Part shown: one piece after another, positions 1 to 5,563 of the stretch | Position numbering within the stretch: the first letter of the stretch is position 1 | Layout: the number at the start of each line of letters is the position of its first letter | DNA from: Flavobacteriaceae bacterium | Lineage (GTDB): Bacteria; Bacteroidota; Bacteroidia; Flavobacteriales; Flavobacteriaceae | Direction: 5' to 3' | Assembly: GCA_023700885.1 (NCBI GenBank) | Contig: JAMPYA010000073.1 | Coordinates: 1-9,627 of the forward strand | DNA: 9,627 nt | Notes under the pieces: model-generated | Database searches by the model: none | What the model was told of the DNA's origin: nothing | What the model saw: the letters and a program-made list of their open reading frames with translations, nothing else | Program-made: the position numbers and the translations under genes

Positions 1-231
1 AAAGGTGGAATTGATGCTATTTCAGATAATGATGCAGATCTTATTCTTAAAAAATTATTAGAAATTGAAAATGAAATTGCTTCCATCAAAAATGAAATGA
101 ATCAAAAATTAAAATCAATCTTAAGTTCCAAAAAATTAATAAAACTGCAAATTGCTGAATTTGAATTTAATAGAAAAGTTTTAGAAGAACTTCGCAAAAA
201 ACGGATGGAACATTTTAAAAATAATCAATAA
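1..231 (+). CDS. C-terminal end of a probable Spy/CpxP-like periplasmic sensor (ECF sigma factor partner), 5' partial
   Basis: The first frame is open from base 1 to a TAA at 229-231 and gives 76 residues with no start, so the gene begins outside the window. The visible part is highly charged and helical, with many Lys, Glu and Leu. Near its end it has an E-F-x-F-N-R-K-V-L-E-E-L-R pattern followed by a basic tail. That pattern resembles the C-terminus of flavobacterial proteins annotated as sensors of ECF-type sigma factors or periplasmic heavy-metal sensors (Spy/CpxP-like fold); this is recognition from memory, not a search. If correct, the missing upstream part should hold a signal peptide, and a sigma-70-family gene may lie just outside the window. 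The stop codon is the first three bases of the terminator palindrome shared with the convergent ybiT gene. Some other coiled, basic periplasmic protein is the main alternative. Confidence 0.6.
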   Translation, partial: KGGIDAISDNDADLILKKLLEIENEIASIKNEMNQKLKSILSSKKLIKLQIAEFEFNRKVLEELRKKRMEHFKNNQ

Positions 232-258
232 AAAAGGTGGCAATTGCCACCTTTTTTA
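229..258. terminator. Bidirectional intrinsic terminator shared by the partial sensor gene and ybiT
   Basis: This is a perfect 30-base palindrome centred on CAATTG (241-246), with GGTGG/CCACC arms flanked by A and T runs. Read on either strand it gives a GC-containing stem followed by a U tract, so it can stop transcription from both sides. Its outermost three bases on each side are the TAA stops of the two converging genes (229-231 plus, 256-258 minus). Confidence 0.9.
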
Positions 259-1878
259 ACTATACATTTCTTGTCTTAATTCTTTTAACTTCTTATCATC
301 TAAATATTCATCAAAAGACATATATCGATCTATAATTCCTTTAGGAGTTATTTCAATTATTCTATTAGCTACCGTTTGCGCAAATTCATGGTCATGAGTA
401 GTAAAGATTACCGTTCCTTTAAAGTTTGCAAGCGAGTTATTAAATGCTTGAATAGATTCTAAATCTAAGTGATTTGTAGGTTCATCTAACATTAATACAT
501 TGGCTCTGGTCATCATCATTCTAGATATCATACAACGTACTTTTTCTCCTCCTGATAACACATTACTTTGTTTAAGAGCCTCTTCACCACTAAACAACAT
601 TTTTCCTAAAAATCCACGTAAATACACCTCTTCTCTTTCTTCTTCAGTAGTTGCATATTGACGTAACCAATCTACTAACGATAAGTTATTATTAAAAAAT
701 TGTGCATTTTCTAAAGGTAAATATGATTGAGAAGTGGTAATTCCCCATTGATATTTTCCAGAATCTGCTTTTTGATGATCATTTAATATTTCATAAAAAG
801 TTGTAACTGCTCTAGAATTTTTTGAAATAAGCGCTACTTTATCATCTTTTTTAAGATTAAAACTAACATTTGAAAACATCACTTCTCCATCAATTGATTT
901 AGATAGATTTTCTACATTTAATATTTGATCTCCAGCTTCACGTTCACGGTCAAAAATTAACGCAGGATATCTTCTGCTAGATGGTTTTATTTCATCAATA
1001 TTTAATTTTTCTAACATTTTTTTTCTACTGGTTGCTTGTTTAGATTTTGCAACATTCGCAGAAAATCGTCTTATAAACTCTTCTAATTCTTTTCGTTTTT
1101 CATCTGCCTTTTTGTTTTGCTGAGCTCTTTGTCTTGCAGCTAACTGACTTGATTCATACCAAAAAGTATAGTTACCCGAATAATGATTTATTTTTCCAAA
1201 ATCAATATCTGAAATATGTGTACAAACTGAATCTAAAAAGTGACGGTCATGCGATACAACAATAACAGTATTATCATAGTTTGCTATGAAATTTTCTAAC
1301 CAACCTATGGTTTCAAAATCTAAATCATTGGTAGGCTCATCCATTATTAATACATCAGGATTTCCAAAAAGGGCTTGTGCTAATAACACTCGAACTTTAG
1401 ATTTTCCATCTAAATCTCCCATAAGCGTATAATGCATATCGTCTTTAATGCCTAAAGAAGATAATAATGAGGCTGCATTACTTTCTGCATTCCACCCTCC
1501 CATCTCTTCAAATAATAATCCAAGATCAGCCGCTTTTATTCCATCTTCTTCATTAAAATCTGGTTTTGCATAAATGGCATCTAATTCATTTTTAAGATCA
1601 TATAATTTTTTATTACCAATAATTACTGTCTCTAATACTTGAAATGAATCAAAAGCAGAATGCTCTTGTTTAAGTACTGACATCCTTTTTCCAGATTCTA
1701 AATGTACATGACCTGTTGTAGGGGTCTTATCTCCAGCAATAATTTTAAGAAAAGTAGACTTTCCAGAGCCATTTGCCCCAATAATTCCGTAGCAATTGCC
1801 TTTAGTAAACTTAACATTTACATCATCAAACAAAATTCTTTTACCAAATTGGAGCGATAAATTTGAAACACTTAACAT
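256..1878 (-). CDS. ybiT: ABC-F family ATPase, YbiT-like translation factor with a degenerate second Walker A
   Basis: This 540-residue soluble protein has two ABC ATPase domains in tandem and no membrane segment. That is the ABC-F plan; characterised members act on the ribosome at or near the E site. Overall sequence is closest to E. coli YbiT as I remember it (a start of the M-L-x-x-S-N-x-x-x-Q-F-G type, the R-F-S-A-N linker, and the ending I-E-I-T-P). NBD1 has Walker A GANGSGKS (34-41), Walker B VLIMDEPTNDLD (176-187) with catalytic E181, and switch H210. Its signature is degenerate (around GDLDGKSKVR, 154-163, instead of LSGGQ). A charged helical linker spans about 240-310. NBD2 has signature LSGGE (441-445), Walker B with E466, and H495, but its Walker A position reads ISKNSRAVTT (351-360) and lacks the GxxGxGKS lysine. 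I recall the same replacement in other Bacteroidota homologues, so it is probably clade-wide rather than a mutation. The start at 1878 aligns with the family N-terminus and lies 21 bases below a TAnnTTTG box. The gene ends in the shared terminator. Confidence 0.93.
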   Translation of the reverse strand: MLSVSNLSLQFGKRILFDDVNVKFTKGNCYGIIGANGSGKSTFLKIIAGDKTPTTGHVHLESGKRMSVLKQEHSAFDSFQVLETVIIGNKKLYDLKNELDAIYAKPDFNEEDGIKAADLGLLFEEMGGWNAESNAASLLSSLGIKDDMHYTLMGDLDGKSKVRVLLAQALFGNPDVLIMDEPTNDLDFETIGWLENFIANYDNTVIVVSHDRHFLDSVCTHISDIDFGKINHYSGNYTFWYESSQLAARQRAQQNKKADEKRKELEEFIRRFSANVAKSKQATSRKKMLEKLNIDEIKPSSRRYPALIFDREREAGDQILNVENLSKSIDGEVMFSNVSFNLKKDDKVALISKNSRAVTTFYEILNDHQKADSGKYQWGITTSQSYLPLENAQFFNNNLSLVDWLRQYATTEEEREEVYLRGFLGKMLFSGEEALKQSNVLSGGEKVRCMISRMMMTRANVLMLDEPTNHLDLESIQAFNNSLANFKGTVIFTTHDHEFAQTVANRIIEITPKGIIDRYMSFDEYLDDKKLKELRQEMYS

Positions 1879-1899
1879 GATTTATTTTTAAATTTTTTG

Positions 1900-1907
1900 C
1901 AAAGGTA
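1900..1907 (-). promoter_or_regulatory. -7 box of the ybiT promoter
   Basis: Read on the minus strand this is TACCTTTG followed by C, a full match to the Bacteroidota -7 consensus TAnnTTTG. It lies 21 bases upstream of the ybiT ATG, so the leader should be about 15 nt. No clear TTG -33 element is seen at the usual distance; that position is occupied by a palindrome at 1931-1945. Confidence 0.7.
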
Positions 1908-1930
1908 CAAATTTAAATTTCTATTCATAT

Positions 1931-1945
1931 TAGAATTGAATTCTA
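1931..1945. promoter_or_regulatory. 15-bp palindrome over the ybiT -33 region, possible operator
   Basis: TAGAATT and AATTCTA arms flank a single central G, giving perfect 7-bp dyad symmetry. A related half-site, TAGAATC, follows at 1949-1955. The dyad lies 23-38 bp upstream of the ybiT -7 box, where a -33 element would sit, in the divergent region between ybiT and the lipoprotein gene. Regulator binding is an inference from position and symmetry; an AT-rich genome can produce such a dyad by chance. Confidence 0.35.
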
Positions 1946-1998
1946 CCCTAGAATCTTTCTTTAATATTGAATCATCATACCTTTATTGTCTTTCTTTT

Positions 1999-2017
1999 TT
2001 AACAACACCTTAACAAC
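1999..2017 (+). repeat. Two direct copies of TTAACAAC, 11 bp apart
   Basis: TTAACAAC occurs at 1999-2006 and again at 2010-2017. The period of 11 bp is about one helical turn, so both copies face the same side of the DNA. They sit 19-37 bp upstream of the -7 box at 2036-2043, covering the place of a -33 element, which is otherwise not recognisable there. They could be an activator site or a chance repeat in AT-rich sequence. Confidence 0.3.
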
Positions 2018-2035
2018 TAAAGAACTTGATAATTG

Positions 2036-2043
2036 TATATTTG
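2036..2043 (+). promoter_or_regulatory. -7 box of the lipoprotein gene promoter
   Basis: TATATTTG is a full match to TAnnTTTG and lies 24 bases before the ATG at 2068. A transcript starting just below it would begin near 2047-2050. That excludes the more upstream in-frame TTG at 2026 as the start and supports 2068. No good TTG -33 element is seen. Confidence 0.6.
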
Positions 2044-2067
2044 TTTGAGAAATCTTACCTTATATTT

Positions 2068-3456
2068 ATGCTTAGAACGAGAAATTTTTTGGTCGTTTTT
2101 TTACTGATAACTATTTATAGTTGCAACCAAACACCTCCAAAAAATTCTTATACCTATTTTGGTGGTCAAATCATCAATCCAAAAGAAGATTATGTTTTTT
2201 TAGTAAAAGGAGGAAAAGTAGTTGATTCTACCTTATTAGATAAGGAACATAAATTTTTACTAAAATTTAATTTAGATAAAGAAAGTCTGTTTTATTTTAG
2301 ACATGGCAATGAGTTTCAATATTTATATTTGCAGCCAAATGATAGTGTTTTAGTTAGATTTAATACATGGGATTTTGATGAAACTATGATGTTTAGCGGA
2401 AAAGGAGCTGAAAAAAACAATTTTCTTATTAATTTATTTGTTATCAACGAGATAGAAGATGCTAAGTTTTATCCTTTTTATCAATTAGATGCTCAATCAT
2501 TTAGTAAAAAAATTGATTCTTCTATTACTTCAAAAGAAAAGCTATTCTTAAAATTTAAAAAAACAAATCAAAATATTTCTGAAGGTTTTTTAAATATAGC
2601 TAATGCCAGCATTTATTTACCCACTTTTAGAAAGAAAGAAAATTATGCCTATGGTCATAAGATATTATTGAATTTAGATAAATATCCAATACTTGACAAA
2701 CAGTTTTACAATTACAGAAAGAAAATAAATTTAAATGATTCTACGTTAATTCAATATCATTCATACCAAAATTATCTTAATAGTTTAGTATTTAACAAGG
2801 CTACACAGATTAAAGAAAAGGATACTCTAAATCAAAATATTTCATTAATTGCTCTTAAAATAATTGTTGAACAATCAAGTAATAAAGCAATTAAAGATTT
2901 ATTATTAAAACAAACCATTATGGAGAGTTTTCTTAAAAATTCTCATTGTAAGTTTCATGATGATGAATTAGAATTTTACTACAATAATTCTAGTAGCAAA
3001 GAAGATAAATTAAGAATTTCTAAATTATATGATGACTCTAGTTCTCTTACTAATAATGATTTATTTAAAGATTTTGTAATAATAGATTCTCAGAATAAAT
3101 TAAAATACATCAATTCTCTTATTTCAAACAGAAATACCGTAATTTATTTTTGGGCACCAGATTCCATGTCTGAAGAATATCTAATTTCAAGAATTAATTT
3201 TTTAGAAACGCACTTTCCTTCTATTCTTTTTATAGGTATTAACACCAATTCTAGTAAAGCTTCTATTGATAAGACTAAAAACTTACCTTTAAATAATCAA
3301 TATTTTCTTCCCGATAATAGTTTTGGCAAAAAACATATTAGCAGTAATTTTCCAAGAGCAGTACTTATCAATAAAAACGGAATTGTAGAAAATAGCTTCA
3401 CTTTTTTAGCTTCAAAACATTTTAATCAACTTATAGCAGATTTAGAAAAAAAGTAA
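2068..3456 (+). CDS. Lipoprotein with DUF4369-like N-terminal part and a cysteine-less thioredoxin-like C-terminal domain
   Basis: The 462-residue product starts with a lipoprotein signal: basic MLRTR, a hydrophobic stretch, then I-Y-S-C with the lipid-bearing cysteine at 19. It is therefore predicted to be anchored on the periplasmic side of the envelope. The frame stays open up to a TTG at 2026, but that would put a charged, odd N-terminus before the signal and would overlap the promoter box, so ATG 2068 is chosen. Residues about 27-115 resemble the beta-rich DUF4369 domain that often precedes TlpA-like domains in Bacteroidota. The middle (about 120-340) is helical and unrecognised. From about 355 a thioredoxin/TlpA-like fold appears: a T-V-I-Y-F-W-A strand, then L-F-I-G-I-N, and F-P-R-A-V-L-I-N-K-N-G with the cis-proline position at P429. 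The WCxxC motif is absent; the equivalent stretch is WAPDSMSE (362-369). A redox role is thus unlikely, and a binding or structural role is an inference. No terminator is visible before deaD, 96 bp downstream. Confidence 0.8.
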   Translation: MLRTRNFLVVFLLITIYSCNQTPPKNSYTYFGGQIINPKEDYVFLVKGGKVVDSTLLDKEHKFLLKFNLDKESLFYFRHGNEFQYLYLQPNDSVLVRFNTWDFDETMMFSGKGAEKNNFLINLFVINEIEDAKFYPFYQLDAQSFSKKIDSSITSKEKLFLKFKKTNQNISEGFLNIANASIYLPTFRKKENYAYGHKILLNLDKYPILDKQFYNYRKKINLNDSTLIQYHSYQNYLNSLVFNKATQIKEKDTLNQNISLIALKIIVEQSSNKAIKDLLLKQTIMESFLKNSHCKFHDDELEFYYNNSSSKEDKLRISKLYDDSSSLTNNDLFKDFVIIDSQNKLKYINSLISNRNTVIYFWAPDSMSEEYLISRINFLETHFPSILFIGINTNSSKASIDKTKNLPLNNQYFLPDNSFGKKHISSNFPRAVLINKNGIVENSFTFLASKHFNQLIADLEKK

Positions 3457-3485
3457 TATCCTCTTACTGTTCAGAAAATAAATTG

Positions 3486-3493
3486 TAAATTTG
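3486..3493 (+). promoter_or_regulatory. -7 box of the deaD promoter
   Basis: TAAATTTG followed by C matches TAnnTTTG in full and lies 59 bases upstream of the deaD ATG, between the stop at 3456 and the helicase. The implied untranslated leader is about 50 nt. That is longer than the other leaders seen on the plus strand here, and it contains an inverted repeat and a short open frame. Confidence 0.6.
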
Positions 3494-3495
3494 CA

Positions 3496-3515
3496 AACTT
3501 TATAATGTTAAAGTT
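3496..3515 (+). promoter_or_regulatory. 7-bp inverted repeat at the predicted deaD transcription start
   Basis: AACTTTA (3496-3502) and TAAAGTT (3509-3515) are perfect reverse complements separated by six bases. The repeat begins two bases after the -7 box, so it covers the expected transcription start. It could act as an operator in DNA or as a weak hairpin at the extreme 5' end of the mRNA. All pairs but one per arm are A-T, so a folded RNA would be marginal and temperature-sensitive. The function is inferred. Confidence 0.35.
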
Positions 3516-3546
3516 ACTTTTTTATAAGTATTTGTTAATCTATTAA
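3505..3546 (+). CDS. Possible 13-residue leader peptide upstream of deaD
   Basis: An ATG at 3505 opens a 13-codon frame (MLKLLFYKYLLIY) that ends at TAA 3544-3546, six bases before the deaD ATG. It lies wholly inside the predicted deaD leader. Its content is unusual, with five Leu and three Tyr among thirteen residues, but an AT-rich leader easily yields such codons by chance. No ribosome-binding signal is visible, which is normal for this phylum. Reported as a possibility only. Confidence 0.2.
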   Translation: MLKLLFYKYLLIY

Positions 3547-3552
3547 TTATAC

Positions 3553-5532
3553 ATGATCAATTTTACAGAGTTTTCACTCAAACCAGAAATTTTAAAGGCT
3601 TTAGCTGAATTAGGATATGTTAGTCCAACACCAATTCAGGAGAAAGCAATTCCGCAACTTTTAGAATCTAATCAAGATTTAAAAGCTTTTGCACAAACCG
3701 GCACAGGAAAAACTGCCGCATTTAGTTTACCAATATTACAAAATATTGATTTACAAAACACAAAAACACAAGCTATTATATTAGCTCCTACACGCGAATT
3801 AGCGATTCAAATTACCAAAAATATTGAAGAATACGCTAAATTTTTACCCAATTTTAGAGCTTTAACCATTTATGGCGGAGCAAGTATTGACACTCAAATA
3901 CGTGGTCTTAAAAGAGGAGCTCAAATCTTAGTTGGAACACCAGGACGAACCGTTGATTTAATCAAAAGAAGACAAATTGATTTATCTCAAATAAAATGGT
4001 TAGTTCTTGATGAAGCAGATGAAATGTTAAATATGGGTTTCAAAGATGAATTAGACCGTATTTTAGAAGAAACACCAAAAGAAAAACAAACCTTACTATT
4101 CTCAGCAACTTTTCCGCAAGAAGTGCACAATATTGCTAAGAATTACATGAATAAACCACTTGAAGTAAGTGCAGGAAAAGTAAATGTTGGAACCGCTAAT
4201 GTTAACCATGAATATTATGTAGTTGCCGAAAAAAACAGATATGCTGCACTTAAAAGAATTGCCGATGTTAATCCTGATATTTATGGAATTATTTTCTGTA
4301 GAACTAGAATGGAAACACAAAATATTGCAGATTTATTAATTGCTGATGGGTATAGTGCTGATTCTTTACACGGAGATTTATCACAAAACCAACGTGATTT
4401 AGTGATGCAAAAATTTAGAAATAAAACTATTCAACTTTTAGTAGCTACTGATGTTGCTGCTCGTGGTTTAGATGTTAATGATTTAACCCACGTTATTAAT
4501 TATAAACTTCCTGATCAAAGTGAGGTTTACACACATAGAAGTGGTAGAACCGGCAGAGCGGGCAAAATTGGTTGTTCAGTTTCAATTATCAATGTAAAAG
4601 AAGGAAGAAAAGTACAAGATATACAAAGAGTAATTGGTAAGAAATTTGAGCAAAAACAAATTCCACACGGTAAAGAAATTTGTGAAAAACAATTGTTTAA
4701 ACTAATTGATAAAGTAAAAGCTGTAGCAGTAAATGATGAACAAATAGCTGAATATTTAGATATAATTTATGAAAAATTAGCTTCTTTAGATAGAGAAGAA
4801 TTAATTAAAAAATTTGTATCTATTGAGTTTAATTCATTCTTAAGTTATTATGAAGATGCTGAAGATTTAAACAAAACAACATCTTCACGCGATAAAGATT
4901 CGAGCAGAAATGAAAAATTTACAGATGAAAATTTTACACGATATTTCATCAACCTAGGAAAGAAAGATAATATCAATCCAGCAAAATTAATTGGTTTAAT
5001 TAATGATCAAAATATTGCCAAAAATCTAGAAATTGGTCAAATTGATATCTTAGATTCTTTTTCATTTTTTGAAGCTGATAAAGAATATACTGATGATACT
5101 ATAAGCAAATTAAGCAATGCCACCTTTAACGGTAGAAGAATAAATGTTGAAATAACAACTACTCCTAAGAAAAGTAGAAGTGATAGAGGCAGATCTTCAG
5201 GAGGTAGAGATAGAGGCAGAAGAGATGAAAAAATACTTCGAGATAAAACCAGCTTTTCTGGTGATAGAAGTAGCGGCAATGATAGAGGCGATCGTGGAGG
5301 ATACAAACCAAAATTTACTAGCGACAGAAAAAATAGCGATGACAAACCTAGCTATTCTCGTGAAAGAAGAATTGGTGAAGATAGAAGTCGAGGAAGTAAT
5401 GACAAACCAAAATTCTCAGGAGATAGAAATCGCGGAGTCGAAAAACCAAAGTTTTCTGGAGACAGAAATCAAGGTGATGGTAACAAAGAAAGTAATAGAG
5501 CTGGGTTTAGAAGCAGAAAACCTAAGAGTTAA
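3553..5532 (+). CDS. deaD: DEAD-box ATP-dependent RNA helicase, DeaD/CsdA type
   Basis: The 659-residue protein unwinds RNA using ATP. DeaD/CsdA relatives act in large ribosomal subunit assembly, mRNA decay and growth in the cold. The RecA-like core (about 1-370) has the full motif set: Q motif with SPTPIQ (25-30), motif I AQTGTGKT (47-54), PTRELA (79-84), TPGR (129-132), DEAD (153-156), SAT (184-186), ARGLD near 303-307 and HRSGRTGR (328-335). A helical region (about 375-440) leads to a DbpA-type RNA-binding domain (about 462-535, beginning R-Y-F-I-N-L-G). The tail (about 537-659) is Arg/Gly/Ser/Asp/Lys-rich and low in complexity, with 13-residue repeats built on KPKFSGDRN; such tails bind RNA non-specifically. 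The ATG at 3553 aligns with the family start and follows a leader of about 50 nt. The TAA at 5530-5532 is followed at once by a terminator shared with rocD. Helicase identity is certain; the assignment as deaD rather than another paralogue rests on the C-terminal domain. Confidence 0.93.
   Translation: MINFTEFSLKPEILKALAELGYVSPTPIQEKAIPQLLESNQDLKAFAQTGTGKTAAFSLPILQNIDLQNTKTQAIILAPTRELAIQITKNIEEYAKFLPNFRALTIYGGASIDTQIRGLKRGAQILVGTPGRTVDLIKRRQIDLSQIKWLVLDEADEMLNMGFKDELDRILEETPKEKQTLLFSATFPQEVHNIAKNYMNKPLEVSAGKVNVGTANVNHEYYVVAEKNRYAALKRIADVNPDIYGIIFCRTRMETQNIADLLIADGYSADSLHGDLSQNQRDLVMQKFRNKTIQLLVATDVAARGLDVNDLTHVINYKLPDQSEVYTHRSGRTGRAGKIGCSVSIINVKEGRKVQDIQRVIGKKFEQKQIPHGKEICEKQLFKLIDKVKAVAVNDEQIAEYLDIIYEKLASLDREELIKKFVSIEFNSFLSYYEDAEDLNKTTSSRDKDSSRNEKFTDENFTRYFINLGKKDNINPAKLIGLINDQNIAKNLEIGQIDILDSFSFFEADKEYTDDTISKLSNATFNGRRINVEITTTPKKSRSDRGRSSGGRDRGRRDEKILRDKTSFSGDRSSGNDRGDRGGYKPKFTSDRKNSDDKPSYSRERRIGEDRSRGSNDKPKFSGDRNRGVEKPKFSGDRNQGDGNKESNRAGFRSRKPKS
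5404..5481 (+). repeat. 39-bp tandem repeat encoding the KPKFSGDRN tail units of DeaD
   Basis: The 28-base segment at 5404-5431 recurs at 5443-5470 with a few mostly synonymous differences, so the period is 39 bp or 13 codons. The units read K-P-K-F-S-G-D-R-N-R-G-V-E and K-P-K-F-S-G-D-R-N-Q-G-D-G. More diverged units (K-P-K-F-T-S-D-R-K-N-S-D-D, then K-P-S-Y-S-R-E-R) lie just upstream, from about 5305. The tail appears to have grown by in-frame duplication. Confidence 0.75.
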
Positions 5533-5533
5533 T

Positions 5534-5563
5534 AAAAAAAGCGACCAAGGAGTCGCTTTTTTT
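5534..5563. terminator. Bidirectional intrinsic terminator shared by deaD and rocD
   Basis: A run of seven A and GCGAC (5534-5545) pairs with GTCGC and a run of seven T (5552-5563), giving a 12-bp stem with a six-base loop. It lies one base after the deaD TAA, and its last T is also the final base of the minus-strand rocD stop (5563-5565). The A-stem-T arrangement works in both directions. Confidence 0.9.

Noticed and set aside
256..1878. Reading the ABC-F protein as an antibiotic-resistance (ARE) type
   Set aside because: Its length, short arm region, linker and ending match the YbiT-like housekeeping group; nothing in the neighbourhood suggests resistance.
1909..1920. 12-bp palindrome AAATTTAAATTT
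   Set aside because: It is made only of A and T, and such symmetry is expected often by chance in this composition.
2026..2067. Upstream extension of the lipoprotein gene to a TTG
   Set aside because: It overlaps the -7 box and would place 14 extra residues before a complete lipoprotein signal peptide.
4102..4320. 72-codon minus-strand open frame inside deaD
   Set aside because: It lies wholly antisense to the conserved helicase core, has no promoter box, and shows no recognisable domain.
5037..5345. 102-codon minus-strand open frame, Leu/Ser/Pro-rich
   Set aside because: It is the antisense of the Arg/Gly/Ser-rich helicase tail; its composition follows from that repeat-rich sequence.
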